From: Diaphorobacter nitroreducens
Lineage (GTDB): Bacteria > Pseudomonadota > Gammaproteobacteria > Burkholderiales > Burkholderiaceae_C
Reading direction: 5' to 3'
DNA: 55,421 nucleotides
Assembly (NCBI GenBank): GCA_003755025.1
Contig: RJVL01000010.1
Coordinates: 1-55,421, forward strand
This document shows positions 42,931 to 53,406 of the stretch, in pieces. Within the stretch, counting starts at the first letter, position 1. Every line of letters starts with the position of its first letter. The position numbers and the translations under genes are program-made. The notes below the pieces were generated by a model that saw only the letters and a list, made by a program, of their open reading frames with translations, was not told the DNA's origin and made no database searches.

Positions 42931-44971
42931 AGGTCAGCATGATCGCAGGCGCGGGCTGCCCGGCCTCGTACAGGGTGGCCGCGCACTGCGCGTCGTAGCT
43001 CACCACGCGGTCGCGGCCCAGCTGTTTGGCGCGGTACAGCGCGGCGTCTGCCTGCTGGAACAGGGGCTGGGCCGCGTCCACGCCGGCGCGCGTTTCGGTG
43101 CCTGCGGACACGACGTCGGCCGGACGCAGGTGGGCCAGGCCCATGCTTGCGGTGACGGTGAATCCGCCCGGGTTGGCGCGGTGCTCCAGCGACAGGGCGC
43201 GCAGCACCTCCTGCAGGCGGTGCGCCACGGCCAGGGCGGCATCGGCGTCCGCGCCCGGCAGCAGCACGGCGAATTCCTCGCCTCCATAGCGCGCCAGCAG
43301 GTCACCCGGCCGCCCCAAGGCCGACGCCAGCGCCGACGCTACGCGCTGCAGGCAGAGGTCGCCCGCCACGTGGCCGTAATAGTCGTTGTAGGCCTTGAAA
43401 TGGTCCACGTCGATCATCAGCAGCGCCAGCGACGAACCCTCGCGCAGCGCCTGGCTCCAGGCGCGCGCCACGGCCTCGTCCAGCGCCAGGCGGTTGGCCA
43501 CCTGGGTGAGCGGGTCCATGCGAACCTGCGACTCCAGCGCGTTGCGGTAACGCGCGAGTTCGTCCTCGGTGTGCTTGCGGTCGGTGATGTCCTGCACGGT
43601 GCCGGTCATGAGCAGCGGCTCGCCGTCGCCGGCGGAGTCGCCGTACTCGCCCCACACCTCGATCCAGCGCACCTGGCCGTCGCCGTTGCGTTGGATGCGG
43701 TACTGGGTGCGCAGCGGAATGCGCTCGCTCATGGCACGGCCGTGGATCTCCAGGGTCTGCGCGCGCTCGTCGGGGTGCAGCATCCCCACCCACTGGCGCA
43801 GCGTCATGCGCCCGTCGGATGGCAGGCCGAAGATGGCGCTGGCCATGCGCGACATGATGAATGCCTCGCTCTGCCCCTCATAGACGAAGTAGCCCACCGA
43901 GGCCGCCTTCTGCGCATTGTCCAGCCAGCGCAGGTTGCGCTCCAGCTCCGCCTTCAACGCCCGTTCGCGCCGCCAGGCCCGCCCCTGCCACAGCACCACG
44001 ACGCAGCCCAGCGACAGCAGCCCCAGGCTGACGAACAGGCTCAGGGCCAGCCATTCGCGCCGCTGGGCAGCGGTGAAGGCGTCGGCCACGTCCACCTTGG
44101 ACACCAGCAGCCAGGGCGAGTCCGGCACCGCGCTGGCCACCGCCAGCACCGGCTGGTTGCGATAGTCGCTGCCGTAGAAGGCGCCCCGCACGCCCGCGAC
44201 GGCCAGCACCATGGGATCACGGCTGCCCGGCTCCGCCGGAAGGCGCAGCGCCAGTGGTTCATCGCTGCGATGGCGCAAGGGGCTGAGGAACAAGGCCGTG
44301 TCCTCCTGCCGCTCCACCAGCACCGATTCGGCGGTGCGGCTGCTGGTGGGCCAGGTCTCCAGCAATGGGTAGAGCGTGGTGCGCGCATCCATCACCAGCC
44401 AGATGGCCCCCAGCGACGCGGTTCCGTCGTACAGCGGCGCCAGCAATCCGAAGAACGGAAAGGCGAAGGCCGGGTCGCGGCGCAGCTCGACAACGCCGGG
44501 CTCGGCCCGCGCCAGCGCGCCCTCCAGCGCGCGCATCTCGGGTGGCTGCAGCGTGCCCGTGGCCGGCCCGCCGGCATCCAGGATCAGCCGGCCCTGCGGA
44601 TCGACGAAATAGGCAGCGGTATAGCGCACATGCTCGACCAGGATGCGCAACCGCTCACGCACCGCCTGTTCGGCGTCAGGCGCCGCCGTTGCGCGCCAGC
44701 GGGCCACGGCCTGTGCCAGAAGGCGGTCGTCGGTGAGTGCCGCCGCCTCCTGCAAGCGCCGGCGCCGCCAGTCCGTCACCCCCCGCACCTGCATGTGGTT
44801 CACGGCCTGCAGGCCGCCTTCGATCTGATGGCGGTAGCGTTGCTCACGCGCCTGGTAGATGGCATGCACCCCCCAGCCAATCGCCGCAAACAGCAGGGCG
44901 ACAAGCAACCCGAGCGCCCACCACGCGCGGGCAGGCGCCGGTAGGCGGAGCGAGGCCACAGGCGAAGTCAT
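42920..44971 (-). CDS. Diguanylate cyclase with periplasmic Cache-like sensor and PAS domain
   Basis: 683 residues. Helix 1 (about 15-37), a periplasmic sensor of about 275 residues (dCache-like; e.g. YTAAYFVDPQGRLILDAGG and SLGAIWLVMDART), helix 2 (about 310-332), a PAS domain with PAC motif (about 345-480; QKAASVGYFVYEGQSEAF, LMTGTVQDITDRKHTEDELA), and a GGDEF domain (about 490-660) with MDPLTQVANRLAL, LMIDVDHFKAYNDYYGHVAG and active loop GGEEF (563-567). An RxxD inhibitory site (RPGD) precedes it. Produces c-di-GMP under control of a periplasmic ligand and possibly redox or oxygen via PAS. Co-transcribed with the downstream HAD phosphatase. Confidence 0.93.
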   Translation of the reverse strand: MTSPVASLRLPAPARAWWALGLLVALLFAAIGWGVHAIYQAREQRYRHQIEGGLQAVNHMQVRGVTDWRRRRLQEAAALTDDRLLAQAVARWRATAAPDAEQAVRERLRILVEHVRYTAAYFVDPQGRLILDAGGPATGTLQPPEMRALEGALARAEPGVVELRRDPAFAFPFFGLLAPLYDGTASLGAIWLVMDARTTLYPLLETWPTSSRTAESVLVERQEDTALFLSPLRHRSDEPLALRLPAEPGSRDPMVLAVAGVRGAFYGSDYRNQPVLAVASAVPDSPWLLVSKVDVADAFTAAQRREWLALSLFVSLGLLSLGCVVVLWQGRAWRRERALKAELERNLRWLDNAQKAASVGYFVYEGQSEAFIMSRMASAIFGLPSDGRMTLRQWVGMLHPDERAQTLEIHGRAMSERIPLRTQYRIQRNGDGQVRWIEVWGEYGDSAGDGEPLLMTGTVQDITDRKHTEDELARYRNALESQVRMDPLTQVANRLALDEAVARAWSQALREGSSLALLMIDVDHFKAYNDYYGHVAGDLCLQRVASALASALGRPGDLLARYGGEEFAVLLPGADADAALAVAHRLQEVLRALSLEHRANPGGFTVTASMGLAHLRPADVVSAGTETRAGVDAAQPLFQQADAALYRAKQLGRDRVVSYDAQCAATLYEAGQPAPAIMLTYDI

Positions 44972-45095
44972 GGGTGAAAACGGCGCGGGTTGAACCCGCA
45001 GGGGACGATAGGAATAGCCAATGTGCCCCTACTATGTCACAGTCTGTAGCATTTGAGCACCGGGGCCACAGGCCCCATCCCTGATGGTGTAGCCC

Positions 45096-46607
45096 ATGCC
45101 TGCGCAGCCTCCCGCTTCCCTCACCCGCCGTGCCTGCCTGGCCCAGGCCCTCGCGCTGTGCGCCGCGCCGGCCGCCGCACAGGTCTCACCGCGTGCCGCG
45201 GAACGCTCCGTGGTGATCAACCTCTCCCTGGAGCCCGACAGCCTGGACCCCACCATGGCCGCTGCCGCCGCCGTGGGCGAGGTGACGCACTACAACGTGC
45301 TGGAGGGGCTGACGCAGATCACGGAAAACGGCGCGGTACAGCCGCTGCTGGCCGAGTCCTGGAACGCCGACCCGAACGGCCTCGCGTGCACCTTCCGGCT
45401 GCGCCAGGGGGTGCGCTTTCACGACGGCAGCGCGCTCAACGCGGCGGCCGTGCGTTTCAGCTTCGAGCGTGCCGTCGCGCCCGGCTCCACCAACAAGTCC
45501 CGCAAGGCGCTCTTCGACAATATCGCCACGGTGGTCACGCCCGATGCGCACACCGTCACGCTCACGCTGCACCACCCCGATCCGCACCTGCTCTTCCGCC
45601 TGGGCGAGGGGCCGGCCGTGATCCTGCACCCGGACACGGCCGCACAGGCGGCCAGCGCCCCGGTGGGCACGGGCCCCTACCGCGTACAGCGCTGGGAGCG
45701 CGGCCAGCACATCACGCTGGTCAAGGCCGAGTCCCACCGCCACGCGGCCCAGGTACGCATGGAACGCGCCGTGTACCGCTTCCTGCACGACCTGGAGGCG
45801 CAGGACAACGCCCTGCGCGCGGGTGAGATCGACGTGCTGTTCAACTTCGCCACGCAGACGGTGCGGCGCTTTCAGGACAACAGCCATTACCAGGTGTTGA
45901 TCGGGGCCTCCGGCGGCAAGGGGATGCTGGCGTTGAACCATCGCAGCAAACCCCTGGACGACGTGCGCGTGCGCCGCGCCATCACCCACGCCATCGACCG
46001 CGAGGGCTTTATCCGCACCGCGCTGGATGGGCGCGGCGTGGTGATCGGCAGCCACTTCAGTCCCACGGACGCGGGTTATGTGCACCTGGCCAGCCTGCAC
46101 CCCTACGACCCCACCCGCGCACGCGCCCTGCTGAAACAGGCTGGGGTGCAGACGCCGCTGCGGCTGGAACTGGCCCTGCCGCCCGCACCGTACGCACACG
46201 TGGGCGGGCCATTGATCGCCCGCGACCTGGCCCAGGTGGGCATCGAGGCCAACATCCAGCAGCTGAGCTGGCAGCAGTGGCTGCAGGGCCCGTTCAAGGG
46301 CCAGTTCGACATGACCCTCATCAATCATGTGGAGCCGCTGGACTACCGCATCTACACCGATCCGGGCTACTACTTCGGCTACGACAGCCCGGCCTTTCGC
46401 GCCCTGGTGGAGCGCCACGCCAGCGCCACCAACGCGCGCGAGCGCCAGATGCTGTTCTCCCAGATGCAGCGGCATCTGGCGCAGGACGCCGTCAACGCCT
46501 GGATCTTCGCGCCGCAAATCGGCACCGTGGTGCGCAAGGGGTTGCGCGGCACGTGGATGAACTACCCCATCTTTGTGCACAACGTCGCCGGCATGTGGTG
46601 GGAATGA
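45096..46607 (+). CDS. ABC transporter substrate-binding protein, peptide/nickel (DppA/OppA) family
   Basis: 503 residues. An RR-containing leader (SLTRRACLAQALALCAAPAA) is cleaved near AAA-Q (about 28). The mature protein is a cluster C solute-binding protein: VVINLSLEPDSLDPTMA, VTHYNVLEGLTQITENGAVQ, PLLAESWNADPNGLACTFRL and the family hallmark GVRFHDGSALNAAAVRFSFERAV. It delivers di- or oligopeptides, or a similar small ligand, to an ABC permease, none of which is encoded here. It is divergent from the diguanylate cyclase gene and isolated, so it is either an orphan binding protein or serves a distant permease. Confidence 0.92.
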   Translation: MPAQPPASLTRRACLAQALALCAAPAAAQVSPRAAERSVVINLSLEPDSLDPTMAAAAAVGEVTHYNVLEGLTQITENGAVQPLLAESWNADPNGLACTFRLRQGVRFHDGSALNAAAVRFSFERAVAPGSTNKSRKALFDNIATVVTPDAHTVTLTLHHPDPHLLFRLGEGPAVILHPDTAAQAASAPVGTGPYRVQRWERGQHITLVKAESHRHAAQVRMERAVYRFLHDLEAQDNALRAGEIDVLFNFATQTVRRFQDNSHYQVLIGASGGKGMLALNHRSKPLDDVRVRRAITHAIDREGFIRTALDGRGVVIGSHFSPTDAGYVHLASLHPYDPTRARALLKQAGVQTPLRLELALPPAPYAHVGGPLIARDLAQVGIEANIQQLSWQQWLQGPFKGQFDMTLINHVEPLDYRIYTDPGYYFGYDSPAFRALVERHASATNARERQMLFSQMQRHLAQDAVNAWIFAPQIGTVVRKGLRGTWMNYPIFVHNVAGMWWE

Positions 46608-46613
46608 CGGCTG

Positions 46614-46668
46614 AATTACTACAAATTTAATAGCTTCTCGCGCTCACCAGCAAAGGCCTTTGGCGCGA
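46614..46668 (-). repeat. Palindromic repeat, copy K (diverged, intergenic)
   Basis: Diverged member just after the binding-protein gene: TACTACAAATTTAATAGCTT then CTCGCGCTCACCAGCAAAGG then CCTTTGGCGCG. On the minus strand the tail GAAGCTATTAAATTTGTAGT matches other copies; the central stem is largely lost. Confidence 0.55.
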
Positions 46669-46692
46669 CAACACCAGGACCGCAGCCTGGTG

Positions 46693-47091
46693 TCACTTCA
46701 GGTCGCCGTCCACGTAATACCAGCGCCCCTGCTCGCGCACGAAGCGGCTGCGTTCATGCAGGCGAACGCCACGTCCGCCCACGCGGTAGCGGGCGACGAA
46801 CTCGACCTCGGCGCTGTGCTCGCCGGTCTGCGCGCCGGCGCGCACCTCCAGGCCCAGCCACTTGGCACCGGGTTCGAAGTCGAGTTGCGCCGGGCGGGTG
46901 CTGGCGTGCCAGGTGGCCAACAAATAGGCGGCGTTCTCGCGCACGAAGGCGCTGTAGCGCGAGCGCATGAGCGCCTCGGCGCTGGGCGCGGGCTCGGCGT
47001 CGAACTGCTCCACGTAGCGGCCGCAGCAGTCGGCATAGGCCAGGGGCCGGCGCCGGTGGGTGGCGCCGCAGGGGCAGATCGGCAAGGTCAT
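46693..47091 (-). CDS. YchJ family (UPF0225) protein with N-terminal zinc motif
   Basis: 132 residues. The N-terminus [20 protein letters not shown] resembles the SEC-C type zinc-binding motif (Cys positions 6, 8, 22, 23). The rest is a nuclear-transport-factor-2-like fold with the YchJ signature [25 protein letters not shown] and [24 protein letters not shown]. The family is small, cytoplasmic and functionally uncharacterised. Convergent with the peptide-binding protein gene and divergent from the DUF421 gene; the 55-bp divergent region must hold both promoters. Confidence 0.9.
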   Translation of the reverse strand: MTLPICPCGATHRRRPLAYADCCGRYVEQFDAEPAPSAEALMRSRYSAFVRENAAYLLATWHASTRPAQLDFEPGAKWLGLEVRAGAQTGEHSAEVEFVARYRVGGRGVRLHERSRFVREQGRWYYVDGDLK

Positions 47092-47146
47092 GCGGCGATT
47101 ATTGAACGTAGACTGCCCCCCTCACGTTGCAGATGGGGAGCCTTGC

Positions 47147-47614
47147 ATGTGGTCTATGGGTGTTCCGTGGTGGGAATTCGTGCTGCGCGGCGTGGTGGTG
47201 TATGTCTTTTTGCTGGTGTTTCTGCGCCTGACGGGCAAGCGCCAGACGGGGCAGTACGCACCGTTCGATCTGGTGTTGCTCCTGATCCTCTCGAACGCGG
47301 TGCAGAACTCAATGAACGCGGGTGACAACTCGCTCATCGGCGGGCTGATCTCGGCCTCCACATTGATCCTGTGCCATGTGGCGCTGGCGCAGCTCACGTT
47401 CCGCATGCGGTGGCTGGAACGCCTGATCGACGGCCACGCGCAGGTGGTCGTGCAGGACGGACAGGTGGACGAGGCGCTGTTGCGGCGCGAGCTGATCTCT
47501 CCCAGCGACCTGGCTGCCGCGCTGCGCATGGGCGGCTGCCTGCACACCCACGAGGTGGAGCGCGCCACGCTGGAGACCAACGGCACCATCACCGTGGTGC
47601 TCAAGAAGCGCTGA
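47147..47614 (+). CDS. DUF421 (YetF-like) membrane protein
   Basis: 155 residues from MWSMGVPWWEFVLRGVVVYV, where GGGGAG lies six bases before the ATG; longer upstream in-frame starts overlap ychJ and are rejected. Three membrane helices (about 8-27, 40-60, 65-85) are followed by a small cytoplasmic domain. The signature LRLTGKRQTGQYAPFDLVLL followed by ILSNAVQNSM and the C-terminal VVVQDGQVDEALLRRELISP / DLAAALRMGGC identify DUF421. YetF and relatives in Bacillus spores are linked to membrane germination complexes, but proteobacterial members have no known role. Ends 70 bp before an acyl-CoA dehydrogenase on the other strand. Confidence 0.88.
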   Translation: MWSMGVPWWEFVLRGVVVYVFLLVFLRLTGKRQTGQYAPFDLVLLLILSNAVQNSMNAGDNSLIGGLISASTLILCHVALAQLTFRMRWLERLIDGHAQVVVQDGQVDEALLRRELISPSDLAAALRMGGCLHTHEVERATLETNGTITVVLKKR

Positions 47615-47621
47615 CGCTTTT

Positions 47622-47683
47622 ACATCAAAATGGCCTGTCGCGCCCGTCTGGCGGGCGCGAGCAGCTATTCAATCAATAGCACC
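47622..47683 (+). repeat. Palindromic repeat, copy L (intergenic, compensated stem)
   Basis: Left flank CATCAAAATGGCCTG, stem TCGCGCCCG (47638-47646) / CGGGCGCGA (47652-47660), tail GCAGCTATTCAATCAATAGCA. The stem is perfect but its sequence differs from the family consensus at several paired positions. It lies between two convergent genes and could act as a terminator. Confidence 0.82.
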
Positions 47684-47684
47684 A

Positions 47685-48815
47685 TCACGCCAGCGCACGC
47701 TGGATGATGATCTTCTGCACGTCGCTCGTGCCTTCGTAGATCTGGCACACGCGCACGTCGCGGTAGATGCGCTCCACCGGGAAGTCGTTCACCACACCAT
47801 AGCCGCCCAGTGTCTGGATGGCGGCACTGCACACGCGCTCGGCCATCTCGCTGGCGAAGAGCTTGGCCATGGCAGCTTCCTTCAGGCAGGGGCGCCCCGC
47901 ATCGCGCAGCGCGGCGGCGTGCCAGATGAGCTGGCGCGCGGCCTCGATCTGCGTGGCGCAGTCGGCCAGGCGAAATCCCACGGCCTGGTGGTTGAAGATG
48001 GGCTGGCCGAAGCTTTCGCGCTCTTTCGAGTACGCCAGCGCCGCATCAAACGCGCTGCGTGCCATGCCCACGCTTTGCGCGGCGATACCGATGCGGCCAC
48101 CTTCGAGCGCGCCCAGCGCGATCTTGTAGCCCTCGCCCTCCGCTCCAATGAGGTTCTCGGCCGGGATGCGGCAGTGGTCGAAGTTGATCTGCGCCGTGTC
48201 GCTGCTGTGCTGGCCCAGCTTGTCCTCCAGGCGCGCGACCACGTAGCCGGGCGTATTCGTGGGCACCAGGAACGCGCTCATGCCTTTCTTGCCCGCACCC
48301 TTGTCGGTCACGGCAATCACGATGGCCACATGCCCGTTCTTGCCACTGGTGATGAACTGCTTGACGCCGTTGATGACGTACTCGTTGCCTTCTTTGACGG
48401 CCGTCGTGCGCAAGGCCGAAGCGTCGGAGCCCACATGCGGCTCGGTCAGGCAGAACGCGCCCAGCATCTCGCCGCGCGCCAGGGGCGTGAGCCAGTCGCG
48501 CTGCTGCTGCGCGTTGCCGTAGCGCATGAGGATGGCGTTGACCGGGCAGTTGGTCACGCTGATCGCGGTGCTCGTGCCACCGTCGCCGGCGGCGATTTCT
48601 TCCAGCACCAGGGCCAGCGTCAGGTAGTCCAGGCCCGCACCGCCCAGATCCTCGGGCACGCAGATGCCGTAAGCGCCCAGTGCGGCCAGGCCCTGGTGCG
48701 CCTCGCGTGGAAAGTGGTGTTCCTTGTCCCAGCGCGCGGCATTCGGCCACAGCTCCTGCTGGGCGAAGTCGCGCACGGCGTCGCGGATCATTTCCTGGTC
48801 TTGGGTCAGCAGCAT
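47685..48815 (-). CDS. Acyl-CoA dehydrogenase, short/branched-chain type
   Basis: 376 residues. Starts MLLTQDQEMIRDAVRDFAQQ. FAD/substrate loops are FCLTEPHVGSDASALRTTAV and NGVKQFITSGKNGHVAIVIA. The C-terminal domain has QTLGGYGVVNDFPVERIYRD and ends IYEGTSDVQKIIIQRALA; the glutamate of YEGT is the usual catalytic base of short- and medium-chain enzymes, unlike isovaleryl-CoA dehydrogenase, which carries it elsewhere. It oxidises an acyl-CoA to the trans-2-enoyl-CoA, giving electrons to ETF. Near leucine pathway and acetyl-CoA acetyltransferase genes, so butyryl-CoA or 2-methylbutyryl-CoA is plausible. The 3' end adjoins repeat copy L. Confidence 0.92.
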   Translation of the reverse strand: MLLTQDQEMIRDAVRDFAQQELWPNAARWDKEHHFPREAHQGLAALGAYGICVPEDLGGAGLDYLTLALVLEEIAAGDGGTSTAISVTNCPVNAILMRYGNAQQQRDWLTPLARGEMLGAFCLTEPHVGSDASALRTTAVKEGNEYVINGVKQFITSGKNGHVAIVIAVTDKGAGKKGMSAFLVPTNTPGYVVARLEDKLGQHSSDTAQINFDHCRIPAENLIGAEGEGYKIALGALEGGRIGIAAQSVGMARSAFDAALAYSKERESFGQPIFNHQAVGFRLADCATQIEAARQLIWHAAALRDAGRPCLKEAAMAKLFASEMAERVCSAAIQTLGGYGVVNDFPVERIYRDVRVCQIYEGTSDVQKIIIQRALA

Positions 48816-48864
48816 CGTGTCTCCGTAGGGTTCAGTGGTTCTTGAAGTGGCGCGTTGCGCGGGC

Positions 48865-49533
48865 TTACCAGTGCGTGGCGCGCCGGCCGTCGTGGTGCAG
48901 CAGGCGTGCGCGGTCCGCGGGTGTGACCTGCGCCAGCACCGCGCGCATGCCGCGTACGCTGTCGGCCACGGTGAGCGGAGCGGCCTCGCCGCCCATGTCG
49001 GTCTGCACCCAGCCGGGGTCGATGGTGACGAGCGTCGCGGCCGGGTAATCGTGCTGCGCCGCTGCCACGGCCATGTTCAGCGCTGCCTTGCTGGTGCGGT
49101 ACAGCCAAGCGTTGCTGTCCGGCACGCCGCCGATCAGCGACATGGACGAGGACACGAAGGCAAACACGCCGCCCGCGGCCTCCACCAGCGGCGCCACCTG
49201 CGGAATGACCTGCATGGCGCCCAGCACGTTGGTGTGCATGACGGCGTCGAAGTCCTCGCGCGTGGGCGGGGTGCGCGCACCGGGGCGGCGCATCACGCCT
49301 GCGACATACAACGCCAGGTCGGGCTTTTCGCCGTCCAGCATCCAGGCCAGTCCGCTTACGCTGGCGGGCTGGGCCACGTCCACGGTGAGGGCCTGCGCGC
49401 CGAGCGCCTGCACGCGCGCGCGGCCGGCTTCGTCACGCACCGTGGCCAGCACGCGCCAGCCGTCGGCCGCGTACTGGCGCACCAGCTCCAGACCGATGCC
49501 GCGCGACGCTCCAATCACCAGGACTGTGGACAT
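48865..49533 (-). CDS. SDR family oxidoreductase
   Basis: 222 residues, short for a classical SDR. NAD(P)-binding GASRGIG (8-14), the catalytic serine in FVSSSMSLIGG (around 128-132), and Tyr145/Lys149 in AWLYRTSKAALN are present. The next blocks TIDPGWVQTDMGG resemble the C-factor/csgA-like subgroup of SDRs. Reaction and substrate are unknown; reduction of a carbonyl compound with NADPH is the general expectation. Same strand as its neighbours: 49 bp upstream of the acyl-CoA dehydrogenase, and downstream of the thiolase with repeat copy M in between. Confidence 0.9.
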   Translation of the reverse strand: MSTVLVIGASRGIGLELVRQYAADGWRVLATVRDEAGRARVQALGAQALTVDVAQPASVSGLAWMLDGEKPDLALYVAGVMRRPGARTPPTREDFDAVMHTNVLGAMQVIPQVAPLVEAAGGVFAFVSSSMSLIGGVPDSNAWLYRTSKAALNMAVAAAQHDYPAATLVTIDPGWVQTDMGGEAAPLTVADSVRGMRAVLAQVTPADRARLLHHDGRRATHW

Positions 49534-49540
49534 AAGTGAT

Positions 49541-49601
49541 AAGCCAAATAGGCCTCCAGCGCTTATTCAGCAAGCGCTAGCAGCTATTAAAAAAAGAGCG
49601 C
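49541..49601 (+). repeat. Palindromic repeat, copy M (near-consensus, intergenic)
   Basis: Probably the most complete copy: AAGCCAAATAGGCCTCCAGC, then GCTTATTCAGCAAGCGCTAG, then CAGCTATTAAAAAAAGAGCG. Stem AGCGCTT (49558-49564) / AAGCGCT (49572-49578) with loop ATTCAGC. Located between the SDR start and the thiolase stop; the stem followed by A-rich DNA could also influence transcript ends. Confidence 0.88.
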
Positions 49602-49635
49602 CACTGCGTGTGCAGGGGCGCCCATGGCTGGCGGG

Positions 49636-50822
<1,187 letters not shown>

Positions 50823-50826
<4 letters not shown>

Positions 50827-52652
50827 GTGGAATCTCCTTGGGTTTGAAATGAAGAAGAGCTTGCGCAGCGAAAGCGCCGCGCGCTGTCATAGGGAAACAC
50901 GTCGTACACGTGGCCGGCCTGGATGCGTTCCTTGTGCGACTGCCAGAACTCCACGTCCAGCAGGTCGGCGTGGTGGCGCATGAACGCCTCGCGCACGGCG
51001 TCGTTACCCAGCAGGAACGGGCCGAAGGTCTCGGGGAACACATCGTGCGGCCCCACGGGCCACCAGACCTCGCCAGACACTTCATCCTCCTCGCAACGCG
51101 GCGGCGGCACGCGGCGGAAGTTGCAGTCGGTGAGGTACTCGATCTCGTCATAGTCGTAGAACACGACCTTGCCATTGCGGGTGATGCCGAAGTTCTTCCA
51201 GAGCATGTCGCCGGGGAAGATGTTGGCGGCGACCATGTCCTTGATGGCGTTGCCGTACTCGGTGACGGCATGCTCCAGCGCGCTGCGTGCCTCGGGCTTG
51301 TCGAGCCCGGTATCGAAGCATTCCTGCAGGTGGATATTCAGCGGGATCATGCGCCGCTCGATGTACAGGTGCGCAATGATGACCTCCTGGCGGCCATCGC
51401 CGTCGCGGTCGCTGATCTCCATCTGGCTCGGCGCATGCCTGCGGATCTCCTCGATGAGTTCGTCGGAAAAACGCTCGCGGGGAAAGGCAACCAGGCTGTA
51501 TTCCAGCGTGTCGGCCATCCGCCCCACGCGGTCGTGCTGCTTGACCAGCAGGTACTTGCCCTGCACCTGTTCACGCGTGGTGTCCTTCGGTGCTGGGAAC
51601 TGATCCTTGATGAGCTTGAAGACGTAAGGAAAGCTCGGCAGGTCGAACACCAGCATCACCATGCCCTTGATGCCGGGGGCGATGCGGAATTTGTCGGTGG
51701 AATAACGCAGGTGGTGCAGGAAATCGCGGTAGAACAGCGTTTTGCCCTGCTTGGCCAAGCCCAGCGCGGTGTAGAGCTCGGCACGGGGCTTGCGCGGCAT
51801 GAGGCTGCGCAAGAACTGCACGTAGGCACTGGGGATCTCCATGTCCACCATGAAGTAGGCCCGCGCAAAGGAGAACAGCATCTGCAGGTCGTTCTCGCCG
51901 AACAGCACGGCGTCGATCAGCAGGCGACCATCCTCACCATGCAGGATGGGCAACGCAAACGGCAGTTCGTTATAGCCGTTGATGACCTTGCCGACCAGGT
52001 ACGCGCCCTTGTTGCGAAAGAACAGGCTGGACAGCACCTGGACCTGAAAGTTGGTGCGCAGCTTGACCGCGCCCAGGCGCTGCTGCAGGGCCTGCACCAC
52101 GTGGCCCGCATCGCGCGGCAGGTCCTCAAAGTCCCGCTGCAGGGCGCAGTGCTCGACGATGCGCACAACGGTCTCGTGCAGGTTGTCGCGCGACGGGTAG
52201 TAGGCGCGATAGGTGGGCCGCGCCCCGGGGTCGTCGCTTTCGATGTACTCCGTGCTCACCGCGGGTCGCACGAAGATGAAGTCGTTATGGAAGTGCGTGC
52301 GGTGCAGGATCTTGGTGGTGACCGAATTGAAGAAGGTCTCGGCCAGCTCGGGCTGCAGGTGGTTCACCATGAGCCCGATGTAGTGCAGCTTGATCTGGTG
52401 CCACACCTCCATGGACTGGTCGCCCGCGTGGAACTCCTTGTCGAGGCGGCGCACGCACTCCTTGACGCGCAGATCGTAGAACTCGATGCGCTCGCGCTGG
52501 GCGCGTTGCTGGCCATGCCAGTCGGCGGTCTCGAAGCGGTGCTTGGCGCGCGCAGACTCGGCGCGAAACAGGCGGTAGTGGCGGTTGAAGCCATCCATCA
52601 TCGCCTTGGCGATGTCGTAGGCCTGCGGGGCATCGAGTCGCTCGGGAAACAT
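50823..52652 (-). CDS. aceK: Isocitrate dehydrogenase kinase/phosphatase
   Basis: 609 residues, full AceK length. N-terminal regulatory domain: ALDAPQ-type start ([25 protein letters not shown]) and [21 protein letters not shown]-terminal kinase-like fold: [40 protein letters not shown], and the DFG-like [20 protein letters not shown]. AceK phosphorylates and inactivates isocitrate dehydrogenase so that isocitrate enters the glyoxylate shunt, and dephosphorylates it when needed. Acetate and leucine-derived acetyl-CoA growth needs the shunt, matching the neighbouring genes. aceA/aceB are not adjacent. Its stop overlaps the thiolase start by 4 bp; carbonic anhydrase lies 36 bp upstream. Confidence 0.97.
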
Positions 52653-52688
52653 GCCGTGCCTGCAGAACCGCGCGCAGTGCGGTGCGCC

Positions 52689-53351
52689 CTATTGGCGCAC
52701 GCGGCTGGCCACCAGGGCCACCGCCTGGCGGTGCGCCTCGCCGAGCCCCGCCACGTCAGGTACAGACATCTGCAGATTGGTGATCAAGCCGTTGTTCAGG
52801 CTGTAGCACCATCCGTGCAACTGCACCTTCTGGCCACGCGCCCAGGCATCCTGCATCACCGTGGAGTGGGCGATGTTCATCACCTGCTCGATCGCGTTGA
52901 GTTCGCACAGCGCGTCGTGGCGCCATTGCACGTCCATGCCTTCAAGCAGGGCGGCGTGCTTGTCGCGCACGTCCTTCACATGGCGGATCCAGTTATCCGC
53001 CAAACCAATGCGTGCGTCCTGCAGCGCCGCCAATACACCACCGCAGCCGTAGTGCCCCACGACCATCAGGTGCTCGACCTTGAGCTGGTCGACCGCGTAC
53101 TGGATGGTCGACAGGCAGTTGAGGTCGGTGGGCACGACCACGTTGGCGATGTTACGGTGGACGAACACCTCGCCCGGCTCCAGCCCCGTGATCTGGTTGG
53201 CCGGTACGCGGCTGTCGGAGCAACCGATCCACATGTAGCGCGGTTTCTGCTGCGCCAACAAGCCGGTGAAGAAACCCGGCCGGTCACGCTCCATCCGTTC
53301 CGCCCACTCGCGGTTGTGGGCAAACAGCTCGTCGATGGAGGCGGTGGTCAT
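52689..53351 (-). CDS. can: Beta-class carbonic anhydrase
   Basis: 220 residues from MTTASIDELFAHNREWAERM, preceded by AAGGA. Zinc ligands match E. coli Can by position: Cys44 and Asp46 in WIGCSDSRVPANQ, His100 and Cys103 in VVGHYGCGGV. It interconverts CO2 and bicarbonate in the cytoplasm. Between isovaleryl-CoA dehydrogenase (55 bp upstream) and aceK (36 bp downstream) on the same strand, it would supply bicarbonate to biotin-dependent methylcrotonyl-CoA carboxylase (inference). The longer upstream in-frame start is rejected because it overlaps the dehydrogenase gene. Confidence 0.96.
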   Translation of the reverse strand: MTTASIDELFAHNREWAERMERDRPGFFTGLLAQQKPRYMWIGCSDSRVPANQITGLEPGEVFVHRNIANVVVPTDLNCLSTIQYAVDQLKVEHLMVVGHYGCGGVLAALQDARIGLADNWIRHVKDVRDKHAALLEGMDVQWRHDALCELNAIEQVMNIAHSTVMQDAWARGQKVQLHGWCYSLNNGLITNLQMSVPDVAGLGEAHRQAVALVASRVRQ

Positions 53352-53406
53352 AAAGGCAATCCTTTTCTTCTTGCTGTGAATGAATGAGCGGCGTCGGCGC
53401 GGGCCA

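Noticed and set aside
50910-53387. Over 800-codon open frame on the plus strand opposite aceK and the carbonic anhydrase gene
   Set aside because: Antisense to two firmly identified genes, with the composition of a shadow frame.
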